This document shows positions 1 through 13,157 of a stretch of DNA of 64,000 nucleotides, piece by piece. Positions within the stretch are counted from its first letter, which is position 1. The number at the start of each line of letters is the position of its first letter. The notes beneath the pieces were generated by a model. It saw only the letters and a program-made list of their open reading frames with translations, did no database searches and was not told the origin of the DNA. The position numbers were made by a program, and so were the translations under genes. This DNA is from Shewanella aquimarina (GTDB taxonomy: Bacteria > Pseudomonadota > Gammaproteobacteria > Enterobacterales > Shewanellaceae), in the NCBI RefSeq assembly GCF_023349185.1, contig NZ_JAKIKY010000007.1:1-64000 (forward strand), written 5' to 3'.

Positions 1-1
1 C

Positions 2-157
2 AGGCACTGTAAAACAGCGCAAGATAGGTTGTCTGTTTGGGTTAAAACGCTCATCGAACGGCGAGGCAGTCACAAGTCAGCAGTCGCACTGGCCAACAAG
101 TTAGCAAGAACGGTTTGGGCCATTCTATTTAAGAAAACAGAGTTCAGAGCTGTTTAA
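2..157 (+). CDS. IS110-family transposase, C-terminal end only (5' part outside window)
   Basis: Frame 2 is open from the window edge to a TAA at 155-157 and gives about 51 residues with the motif stretch ERRGSHKSAVALANKLART followed by VWAIL. This Arg-Gly / ALANKLAR pattern is typical of the C-terminal end of IS110/IS1111 transposases (the transposase_20 region, with the conserved Ser of the C-terminal domain lying further upstream). The N-terminal RuvC-like DEDD domain is outside the window. IS110-family enzymes recombine DNA with the help of an element-encoded non-coding RNA. The family call is from memory of the motif; whether the full gene is intact cannot be judged here. Confidence 0.75.
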   Translation, partial: RHCKTAQDRLSVWVKTLIERRGSHKSAVALANKLARTVWAILFKKTEFRAV

Positions 158-500
158 ATTTAAAGTTTAGAGTAAAGCAAACCATGTACTGCTAAAAAGT
201 AATGTAACAACAGATAATACCGGCCTCTACAACCCCTGAGAGAATCCATGAACCAAAGAGTTCGGACGGACGGTTAAGGCGTAGAGGCGCGGTTCTCATT
301 AAGGCCAGAGCACAAAGATGCTCATAAACAGGTCGGATATACGGATGCAGTAATATCTTTTGTTACTAACAAATTAGCTATTGAATCTATCGAGGTGTCC
401 ATATATGGATTCACGGCGTGTAGCAGATGTATCTGCACATCAGCGAGCCGCAGGCTATAAGCATCAATGAAGGTACGACCTTCAAACGTACTTAATCAAT
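158..500 (+). mobile_element. Putative 3' non-coding end of the IS110-family element (possible guide-RNA region)
   Basis: This stretch has no credible ORF and lies directly downstream of the transposase end. It contains an 8-bp perfect inverted repeat GCCTCTAC (223-230) / GTAGAGGC (281-288), a TCCATATATGGA palindrome (398-409) and a small hairpin GTACG/CGTAC (about 473-491). In the IS1111 branch the guide RNA (bridge RNA or seekRNA) is known to be encoded downstream of the transposase, so this is where it would be expected. The exact right end of the element could not be fixed, because IS110 elements lack terminal inverted repeats and clear target duplications. Confidence 0.4.
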
Positions 501-555
501 CACCAACGAGGTCAAACGTTAAACCACCAAAAAACCAGCCTGGTTTTCCCCAGGC

Positions 556-594
556 AAAAAAAAGCGCTTTAACTCTCACTCAAAGCTAAAGCGC
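556..594 (-). terminator. Rho-independent terminator of gltBD
   Basis: On the minus strand GCGCTTTA (594-587) pairs with TAAAGCGC (571-564) around a 15-nt loop and is followed by a run of eight T (563-556). A second GC-rich hairpin with a T-run (GCCTGG/CCAGGC, about 532-555) follows immediately. The position, about 50 bp past the gltD stop, fits termination of leftward gltBD transcription. Confidence 0.8.
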
Positions 595-641
595 CAATCA
601 CAAGCCAAATTGTACGGCTCAGAGAATGAGCCGGTTCAGAC

Positions 642-6505
<5,864 letters not shown>

Positions 6506-6992
6506 ATAAAAACTCCCTAATACTAACCAATACATCGTCGGGGAAATTCAAGCGATTGATGTGCACCCGAACCATCCAAATTAACTTTTGCCTAGTAAAA
6601 GGTCAATTCAAATTTGTGCATAAAGCATGACTAGGGGAGGGCGTTTAATACGGTTTATATTTTAACCTTACGTTAACGTCAACTGTGAAATTTGATGTAT
6701 AACATTATGAATAAAAAGAATTTTGAATATGTGGCTGAATCTTTTTTACTAAAATGTAACAAAAAGGACTATTGTCTTTTAATCTAAAAAAGTGATTTTT
6801 ATTGCATGTACAGTGAATTATTTAACAAATCTTAGACCAATGTATTAGCCAATACTGTGCTGTATCGCTAAGTTTGCGCTTGCTTTGTGACTTAGGACGT
6901 CGAGAAAGGGACGAAAAATTGATGTAGCACCAAGAATGGCGCTATCAAGCCAGTTACAATCCACGCCCTTTAAATGAGCGAGAGAGCACCCC
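6506..6992. other. AT-rich divergent promoter region between gltB and the yhcC-type gene
   Basis: About 490 bp with no credible ORF, markedly AT-rich in its middle (6650-6850). It must hold the gltB promoter (leftward) and that of the radical SAM gene (rightward). No operator was recognised with confidence; a TATGAAT-A-tract at about 6705 looks like half of an ArgR box but lacks a good partner. Confidence 0.4.
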
Positions 6993-7928
6993 GTGGGACT
7001 GGATAGTCACGTCAATACCTTTGGTCTGCATTGCAAGCATAAGTACGGTCAGCGGCTCAAGAAGCTGACCCTGGACGCCAAGTTTACCTGCCCCAACCGT
7101 GACGGCAGCCTGGGGCGTGGCGGCTGCACCTTCTGTAATGTGGCCTCGTTCAGCCACGAGCACGGCACGGTAGACAGCATCGCCGTGCAGCTGGCCAATG
7201 GCCGGGAGCGTGCTCAGGGAAAATCCACTAAGTTCATCGCCTATTTTCAGGCCTACACCAGCACCTATGATGAGTACCGCCTGCTCAAGCAGCGCTATGA
7301 TGAGGCGGTGGCCGACAGTGACATCGTCGGCCTGTGTGTCGGCACCCGCCCCGATTGTGTCAGTGATGAAGTGATCGAATTGCTGGCGGGTTATCAGGCC
7401 CGTGGCCTGGAGGTCTGGCTAGAACTTGGCCTGCAAAGCGCCAACCTTGAGACGCTTAAGCGGATCAACCGCGGACATGGTTTCGAGGAGTATAAGGATA
7501 CTGTCATTCGCGCGAGGCAAGCGGGACTCAAGGTGTGTACCCACCTTATTTTGGGGCTGCCCGGTGAGACACATGAAGACTTTTTGGCCAGCCACAGGGC
7601 GGTGCTCGATGTCGGGGTCGATGGGCTCAAAATTCATCCACTGCATATCGTCGAGGGCAGTACCATGGCCAAGGCTTGGCGGGCCGGACGCATGAGTTTA
7701 TTGACCCAGGAAGCCTACGCCGAGAGTGTCGGCGAACTGATTCGGCTAACGCCTAAAGAGGTGATATTTCATCGTGTTACCGCCTATGCCAAGAAACCTA
7801 TGCTGTTGGCCCCCGACTGGTGTGCCTTTCGCTGGGAGGGGCTGGTGGCCATAGTTCAGAATCTGGAACGCCTCGGCGGACAGGGTCATTATTTGACCGA
7901 TTCGGCAGGTAATCAAATGTCGATTTAG
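6993..7928 (+). CDS. yhcC: Radical SAM protein, YhcC family (TIGR01212)
   Basis: 311 aa from a GTG start; no in-frame ATG lies nearby upstream. The cluster-binding cysteines are in FTCPNRDGSLGRGGCTFC (Cys-x11-Cys-x2-Cys), an unusual spacing that marks this radical SAM subfamily. Also seen are the conserved blocks AYFQAYTST, GLCVGTRPDC, VWLELGLQ, HLILGLPGE and KIHPLHIV, which match E. coli YhcC closely. The protein should bind [4Fe-4S] and S-adenosylmethionine in the cytoplasm; its substrate was not established to my knowledge. In E. coli yhcC lies between gltB and arcB; here it lies between gltB and hptA. Confidence 0.9.
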   Translation: MGLDSHVNTFGLHCKHKYGQRLKKLTLDAKFTCPNRDGSLGRGGCTFCNVASFSHEHGTVDSIAVQLANGRERAQGKSTKFIAYFQAYTSTYDEYRLLKQRYDEAVADSDIVGLCVGTRPDCVSDEVIELLAGYQARGLEVWLELGLQSANLETLKRINRGHGFEEYKDTVIRARQAGLKVCTHLILGLPGETHEDFLASHRAVLDVGVDGLKIHPLHIVEGSTMAKAWRAGRMSLLTQEAYAESVGELIRLTPKEVIFHRVTAYAKKPMLLAPDWCAFRWEGLVAIVQNLERLGGQGHYLTDSAGNQMSI

Positions 7929-8101
7929 GGGCAAAAAACGTGAAGAATTGAGCAATTAATTTAACGCATGGTTAATGGAAGGTTAAATAAGGAGGTATTT
8001 AACTTGCATATGCTTCAATTAGTTGCGCCCGCCATTCTAGGCGCTATTATGGGGTGAATTTTATTCTTGTCCCGTCAGCTTTTTTCGAGAGGTGCCTTAA
8101 G

Positions 8102-8467
8102 ATGGCAACAGCCGAGTTAGAATCAATATTGGATCTCAACACACTTGAGCAGTACTGCAGCGCTATCGGTGCAGGCACTCTGCTAAAGAGTGTCGTCTTG
8201 TTTGAACAGTTGATGCCTGAGTATGTTGGCAACCTGGTTAACGCTAAGGAAGCACAAGACAAAGATACCTTATGTTCTGAGGCGCACAAATTCAAAGGCG
8301 CTGCCGGTTCTGTGGGACTGAAACGCATCCAGCAGTATGCCCAGTTGCTGCAACATGGCGAGGCGACCGAGTGGCCTGCGGAGCACGCCAACTGGCTGCA
8401 GGTGATCGTGGACAATGCCAGCAAAGATCTGGCCGAGCTGAAGGCTTATCTGGAATCTAAGGCCTAA
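8102..8467 (+). CDS. hptA: Histidine phosphotransfer (Hpt) protein of the Arc phosphorelay
   Basis: 121 aa from the ATG at 8102, with GAGAGG about 10 nt upstream; a longer frame from 8054 adds 16 residues unlike the family. It is a single Hpt domain with phospho-acceptor His62 in HKFKGAAGSVGL, nearly identical to the Hpt segment at the C-terminus of E. coli ArcB (HKIKGAAGSVGL), and the flanking helices match ArcB too. In Shewanella oneidensis such a protein (HptA) works with the hybrid kinase ArcS to pass phosphate to ArcA, controlling redox-dependent gene expression. No kinase lies beside it. It is soluble, with no signal peptide. Confidence 0.92.
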   Translation: MATAELESILDLNTLEQYCSAIGAGTLLKSVVLFEQLMPEYVGNLVNAKEAQDKDTLCSEAHKFKGAAGSVGLKRIQQYAQLLQHGEATEWPAEHANWLQVIVDNASKDLAELKAYLESKA

Positions 8468-8536
8468 TAGGTCAGAGCCAGTAAGGCAAAGCCTGTACGC
8501 TAAAGCCTGTACATAAAAGCTAGCCAAATTTGATAG

Positions 8537-8569
8537 CGCCCTCGATGAAATATCATCGGGGGCGTTTTT
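8537..8569 (+). terminator. Rho-independent terminator after hptA
   Basis: A perfect 12-bp stem CGCCCTCGATGA / TCATCGGGGGCG (8537-8548 and 8553-8564, allowing G-T pairing) with a 4-nt loop is followed by five T. It separates hptA from oxyR. Confidence 0.85.
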
Positions 8570-8700
8570 GTATGCGCACTATTTGCACGCTTTTGGGCAG
8601 CGTCTCACACTTCTGGCATAAGAGAGGGTTAATCCTGGGGTGGCTTGTGCTAGAGTTAGATTGAGTAATTGAATGTAAATGGAAGTTGGTAATCGATTTT

Positions 8701-9612
8701 ATGAAACATCTGCCGAGCCTCAAAAACCTTTACTATCTGGTCAATCTCTATCAGGAACAGAACTTTAATCGCGCGGCCAAGTTGTGCCACGTGAGCCAGT
8801 CGACCCTGTCGAGCGGGATTCAAAACCTGGAGGAACAGCTGGGTCATCAGCTGATCGAGCGTGATCACAAGTCCTTCATCTTCACCGCCATCGGCGAGGA
8901 GGTGGTGCAGCGCTCGCGCAAGTTGCTCACCGACGTCGACGATCTGGTGGAGCTGGTTAAGCATCAGGGCCAGCCTATGACGGGGGATATTCGCCTGGGC
9001 TGTATTCCCACCATTGCGCCGTTTCTGCTGAGCCGGGTGGTGAAACTCTGTCAGCAGGAATACCCCGAACTGACGTTGTTTCTGAAGGAAGATACCACGG
9101 AGCGACTTTTGGACGCCCTGGGTAAGGGCGAGCTGGATCTCTTGCTCCTGGCCCTGCCGGCCGACACCAGTGGCTATCACAGCATGAAGGTGGGAATCGA
9201 TCCCTTTAAGCTGGTGATGCACAAGGAGCTCAGCAGCGAGGTGCGCCAGCCTATCGATTACAAGGCCCTGCCCGATGAGAGCATCTTCCTGTTGCAGTCG
9301 GAGCACTGTATTACCGGCCATGCCATCAGCGCCTGCCGTCTGGCCGACAGCGACAAGATCAATCCGTTCGCGGCGACGAGTCTGCACACCCTGGTGCAGA
9401 TGGTGAACAGTAAGTTGGGGACGACTTTCTTGCCGCAGATGGCGATCGATGCCGGGATTCTAAACGATACCGAGCTGACGGCCTTAACGCCGCCGGGTGA
9501 GGCGCCTTACCGGGATATCGGCCTGGTCTGGCGTCAGACATCCAGCCGTATCATGACCTTCAGAACCTTAGGCAAGGCGATTCAAAGCTTGTTGGAGCAG
9601 GGGCAAGGCTAA
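8701..9612 (+). CDS. oxyR: Hydrogen-peroxide-sensing LysR-type regulator OxyR
   Basis: 303 aa from the ATG at 8701; the longer frame begins with TTG at 8686 and is less likely. The N-terminal winged helix reads LCHVSQSTLSSGIQNLEEQLG, followed by the LysR effector domain. OxyR identity is supported by two cysteines nine residues apart, Cys203 and Cys212 in HCITGHAISAC, matching the redox pair Cys199/Cys208 of E. coli OxyR, and by the surrounding pattern ATSLHTLVQMV. In S. oneidensis the OxyR gene also lies beside hptA and cyaC. It should activate or repress catalase and peroxiredoxin genes on disulphide formation. It converges on cyaC with a six-base gap. Confidence 0.9.
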   Translation: MKHLPSLKNLYYLVNLYQEQNFNRAAKLCHVSQSTLSSGIQNLEEQLGHQLIERDHKSFIFTAIGEEVVQRSRKLLTDVDDLVELVKHQGQPMTGDIRLGCIPTIAPFLLSRVVKLCQQEYPELTLFLKEDTTERLLDALGKGELDLLLLALPADTSGYHSMKVGIDPFKLVMHKELSSEVRQPIDYKALPDESIFLLQSEHCITGHAISACRLADSDKINPFAATSLHTLVQMVNSKLGTTFLPQMAIDAGILNDTELTALTPPGEAPYRDIGLVWRQTSSRIMTFRTLGKAIQSLLEQGQG

Positions 9613-9618
9613 CTAAAG

Positions 9619-10698
9619 TTAGCTGTTGTTGCCCTTGGGGGAAACGCCATAAACCTCGATAGAGTGTTGTTTCCCCTTGAGTTTTATCGGACCGAGATTG
9701 GTAAAGTCGTAATTGCTGTCGCTGGTGTCGATCAACGACTGCAAGGAGCCTGAGATCAACATCCGCTGTCCGAGCGGGTTACATTGATCCTGGAGTCTCG
9801 CCAGGGTATTGAGCACGTCGCTGAAGAAGCTGATCTCTTGTTTCTGCACCCCAACCACAGCCGCAACCACCTGTCCACAGTGGGCCGCCGCCTTGAACTT
9901 AGGCACGAAGCCATACTGCTCTTCGAAGTACTTACGCTGCCAGTTTAGCTGCTGGCTAAATTCATAATAAATATTGAAGCTGCGGTCTTCGATGATGCCG
10001 TTTTCCAGCGGCCAGTGGATCAGCACGGCGTCGCCCATGTAGCGGTAGATCTCGGCGTCGTTGTTGACCACGGTATCCGACAATAAGCTGAAGCAGTCCT
10101 GGATCAGGCGGCTGAAGCGATAGTCGCCGAGGGATTCTGCGTGGGTGGTCGAGGCGACCATGTCCAGATAGAGAAACAGGCGCTGCTCATATCTGGGTCT
10201 GTGATATTTGCCCAGGCCGATATTGAACAGAATGCGTGGTCCGACTAACAGGGCCATCTGTTCGATGAAGGCCAGGCCGACACGCACCACCACCAGGTAG
10301 ATGATCAGGGCCTGGAATGAGGGACTGTAAAGAATATGGGCGGTCAACATCTGCCTGAGTGTCGACATGTGATTCTCTATGGCCCACATGTTGAGGAATT
10401 GGGTCATGTAGGCGAGTGTGGTCGCGCCCAGCAGCAGGAAGAGTCCCTTGAAGATCACCGAAAAGAGATAGGGCAGGCGGTTGATGGCGCTAAAGTCGGC
10501 GATCAGGTTCGACATCCAGTGCAGGCTACCAAAGATGAACCCCATATAGATCGCCAGGGTCGCGAGATCGGCAGTGCCTACCGCCCATTGGGGCAGCTCT
10601 GGTGTTTGCGCATAGCGGAAAAACACAAAGGCCGCCATGGCAATAGCCCAAGCGAAAATGGCAAATATGAGCTTCTTTGCTTGAATGCGTGCTCTCAC
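9619..10698 (-). CDS. cyaC: Membrane-bound class III adenylate cyclase
   Basis: 359 aa. The N-terminal ~160 residues form about five or six hydrophobic segments in the inner membrane; the C-terminal half is a class III cyclase domain. Metal-binding aspartates are seen as Asp179 (LFLYLDMVAST) and Asp223 (YRYMGDAVLIHW), with the substrate region SDVLNTLARL later. Makes cAMP from ATP. In S. oneidensis an enzyme of this type (CyaC) supplies cAMP for Crp-dependent anaerobic respiration. The start at 10698 gives a basic N-terminus MRARIQAKKL before the first membrane segment. The 265 bp upstream of it run to a miniature repeat element. Confidence 0.88.
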   Translation of the reverse strand: MRARIQAKKLIFAIFAWAIAMAAFVFFRYAQTPELPQWAVGTADLATLAIYMGFIFGSLHWMSNLIADFSAINRLPYLFSVIFKGLFLLLGATTLAYMTQFLNMWAIENHMSTLRQMLTAHILYSPSFQALIIYLVVVRVGLAFIEQMALLVGPRILFNIGLGKYHRPRYEQRLFLYLDMVASTTHAESLGDYRFSRLIQDCFSLLSDTVVNNDAEIYRYMGDAVLIHWPLENGIIEDRSFNIYYEFSQQLNWQRKYFEEQYGFVPKFKAAAHCGQVVAAVVGVQKQEISFFSDVLNTLARLQDQCNPLGQRMLISGSLQSLIDTSDSNYDFTNLGPIKLKGKQHSIEVYGVSPKGNNS

Positions 10699-10963
10699 GG
10701 TGACAGAAAATTCCTAAATGCTGCACAAATCTCAGGATGCGCTAGTGTATAGAAAACACCCCTACTATTTCCAGTGATATTTGTGATCTAAGTCAAATGA
10801 AGTCTAGATGTGCCAAAAAAGCGACAAATTTATGTTGAACACTTGTTAAGTGACCGTGGTGATTGTTTTTTTCTTGTGGGATGCTGACAGAAAAAACTCT
10901 AGTTTGTCGATTATCTAAAAGTCTAAAGTGTGAGAAATAATCCTTAGCTCTCACTCCTTTTAA

Positions 10964-11231
10964 CTAGGACCTGTTGATCTTTCGCGTTCATTTTTGCAGC
11001 ATTCTGTATCGCTTTTATACAAGGCAGAGCGATTGTAATGTGGTGTGCTACATCAATGAGCGATAACGCAGTAGAAAAATGATACAGACGCTGCCCGCAG
11101 GGTTCGTCTTGAGCACGTTCAACTCTTTGTTACTCGGCTTTTATATAGAATAACTATACTTCAAGCCTCATGCCGCGATTTGAACGTGCTCAATTAGAAC
11201 GAAAATTGTTCTCAAAAGGTCAATAGGCCCT
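10964..11231 (-). mobile_element. Miniature inverted-repeat element, copy 1 (MITE-like, no ORF)
   Basis: A 268-bp element bounded by imperfect terminal inverted repeats: CTAGGACCTGTTGATCTTT (10964-10982) and AAAGGTCAATAGGCCCT (11215-11231). Inside is a perfect 14-bp nested repeat, TTGAGCACGTTCAA (11109-11122) / TTGAACGTGCTCAA (11180-11193), around a hairpin GGCTT/AAGCC. The reverse complement aligns with the element at 16272-16611 along most of its length (shared GGGCAGCGT, CGTTATCGC, GCTCTGCCTTGTATAAA, GCTGCAAAAA blocks). No transposase frame is present. It overlaps the last 12 bases of mutH. Confidence 0.75.
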
Positions 11232-11906
11232 CGAAGTGAGATAGCGGCTCAGGATCTGCTGAGTGAAGGGGATCTTGAGATAGAAACCTCTGGGATTGGT
11301 GAGCTTGATCTGGCCATCTTGGGATATGCTCTGGGTCAGCGCACGGCTGTTGGCGCCCTTGGGTCTGAGCTGCAATACCTCGCCGTGACGGGCGGTGATT
11401 TGCTCGACCTTGCCTAGGGCGATGAGCTCCATGATCTCTTCCCAATCCTGGCGTATCTGCGCCATCTCACTCTCGCTCGGCGTCCAGAGAATAGGAAAGC
11501 CGATGCGCCGCTCGCCGATTGGCTTGTGGCGAATACCTTCCACCGGGATCCACAGCACTCGCTGCAGCTTATGGTACACCAGACTCTCTTGCCACCTGAG
11601 TCCGTTGATATTCATCAGGGGGGCGACGGTGACATAGGTGGTCTCGAGTGGCTTACCCGACTCATCCACGGGAATGGTCTTCAGCTCGACGCCCAGATGA
11701 AGAAAGTCCTGCTCCGGCTTAGAGCCAGCGGTGGCGCCCAGTTCGAGTTCGATCAGCTGACCTATCCAGCCCTTGTCCCGTTTGAGGTTATTAGGCACGG
11801 TGACACCGTGGAGTTCGGCCAGTTGGCCCAGAGTGAGACCTGCCATCTCTTGGGCACGGTGCATCAACTCATCGATGGATTCGGGGGGGAGAATTTGACT
11901 CTTCAT
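11220..11906 (-). CDS. mutH: DNA mismatch repair endonuclease MutH
   Basis: 228 aa (E. coli 229). MutH nicks the unmethylated strand at hemimethylated GATC sites when activated by MutS-MutL. Seen are the catalytic pattern Asp ... Glu-Leu-Lys in [20 protein letters not shown] and the downstream [11 protein letters not shown] region. The C-terminus ends LTSRAY and the TGA stop lies inside the terminal repeat of miniature element 1, so the last residues are element-derived. The N-terminal start at 11906 gives [19 protein letters not shown], as in relatives. It implies a Dam-directed repair system in this organism. Confidence 0.94.
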   Translation of the reverse strand: MKSQILPPESIDELMHRAQEMAGLTLGQLAELHGVTVPNNLKRDKGWIGQLIELELGATAGSKPEQDFLHLGVELKTIPVDESGKPLETTYVTVAPLMNINGLRWQESLVYHKLQRVLWIPVEGIRHKPIGERRIGFPILWTPSESEMAQIRQDWEEIMELIALGKVEQITARHGEVLQLRPKGANSRALTQSISQDGQIKLTNPRGFYLKIPFTQQILSRYLTSRAY

Positions 11907-12097
11907 GGGGGGATTTTACCCGAGTTATGCACTTAATCAATCGAGGTTAAAAATTGTTCGATCTTTTTATGGTAGAGAGATCCTCGAGTATTTTTATATT
12001 AAGTGTATGAAAAAATGTGTTTTTACTCTCATATTCATCTATTCGATTCGCCAGTTATTTAAGTTACTCTGTGATTTCCCCACCCTTTCCAACACAC

Positions 12098-12457
12098 TTA
12101 TCCACAGATTTATTGGATAACTGGATAAGTCTGTTACGGGACAGAATAGAAAAACCCTTGTCAAGGGGATTTTGATGACATTTTTCCGCGGCAGGGGTCG
12201 ATAAAACTATTTATCTGTGAATAACCTTTGGGGAGTTTATCTGGGTTTTCTGTTGACATCCTCTTTGATCGTTTTTTGTGCGATCTCTCGGTGTTAACAA
12301 ATGGTCTTACCGTGTGAATAATTAATTTTCATTAAAATACATGTGCTTGCATGTTAAATGCAGGCTGGCATTTACCAGGCATTCGATCCATGATTTGGCC
12401 CAATTGACAATTTTAACTGAGTTTCAAACAGAGATATCCACAGATTTTGTGGATATC
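12098..12457. promoter_or_regulatory. Cluster of DnaA-box-like sequences between mutH and rppH
   Basis: Sites fitting or close to the DnaA box TTWTNCACA: TTATCCACA at 12098-12106 (exact, plus strand); TGTGAATAA at 12216-12224 and 12313-12321 (TTATTCACA on the minus strand); and a perfect 10-bp palindrome GATATCCACA (12433-12442) / TGTGGATATC (12448-12457) holding two one-mismatch boxes. The surrounding ~690 bp (11907-12598) are AT-rich and carry no convincing gene. It may bind DnaA, but no AT-rich 13-mer array or replication gene is adjacent, so an origin is not claimed. Confidence 0.45.
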
Positions 12458-12598
12458 CTCAGTTTTATGTGCCGGCTTCTGTTGATAAAAATAAAAATTT
12501 TAGTTTTTTATCCAAGCAATATCTGTTAATGGGGAATTGCCGCCGACGCCGCTTTGTGAAACAATCGATTCATTAGAATATTTCATTTTGGAGTCCAT

Positions 12599-13123
12599 GT
12601 GATTGATAGTGACGGCTTTCGTGCAAATGTAGGCATCATTATCTGTAATCGCTTTGGGCAGGTGATGTGGGCCAGACGATTTGGTCAACATTCCTGGCAA
12701 TTTCCGCAAGGTGGTGTGGATGAAGGCGAAAGCGCCGAGCAAGCCATGTATCGGGAGTTGTATGAAGAAGTTGGGTTAAGGCCTGAGCATGTGCAAATTT
12801 TAACCTCAACTCGTTCCTGGTTGCGTTATAGATTACCAAAACGGTTAATTAGGCAAGACAGTAAACCCTTATGTATCGGACAGAAACAGAAGTGGTTTTT
12901 ATTACAATTGAAGAGTCAGGAGTCTGCCATCAATCTGGCGGCGAGCGGCCACCCGGAGTTTGATGACTGGCGTTGGGTCAGTTACTGGTATCCGGTCAGA
13001 CAGGTGGTATCCTTTAAAAGAGACGTGTACCGCAAGGTGATGAAAGAGTTTGCGCCGACGGCATTGCCGTTTCAGGCCCAGGAAAGCGGCCACAGTGGTA
13101 GAAGAAGAGGTCGCCGCCGATAG
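12599..13123 (+). CDS. rppH: RNA 5'-pyrophosphohydrolase (Nudix)
   Basis: 174 aa from a GTG start at 12599, which gives [20 protein letters not shown] as in E. coli RppH. The Nudix box GX5EX7REUXEEXGU is complete in [23 protein letters not shown] (about residues 37-59). The middle reads [11 protein letters not shown] and the C-terminal part [19 protein letters not shown], both typical of RppH. It removes pyrophosphate from triphosphate 5' ends of mRNA and so starts RNase E-dependent decay. ptsP follows after 34 bp, the same order as in E. coli. Confidence 0.96.
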   Translation: MIDSDGFRANVGIIICNRFGQVMWARRFGQHSWQFPQGGVDEGESAEQAMYRELYEEVGLRPEHVQILTSTRSWLRYRLPKRLIRQDSKPLCIGQKQKWFLLQLKSQESAINLAASGHPEFDDWRWVSYWYPVRQVVSFKRDVYRKVMKEFAPTALPFQAQESGHSGRRRGRRR

Positions 13124-13157
13124 GATAAGGCGATAAGTATCAGAGGAGAGATAGGCT

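Noticed and set aside
6700..6725. ArgR box upstream of gltB
   Set aside because: Only one half-site is convincing; the second half does not match.
12098..12457. Chromosome origin of replication
   Set aside because: None of dnaA, dnaN, mioC or gidA is nearby, and there is no array of AT-rich 13-mers.
12341..12529. Open frame of 62 codons upstream of rppH
   Set aside because: Composition is random-like and it runs through the palindromic DnaA-box-like sites.
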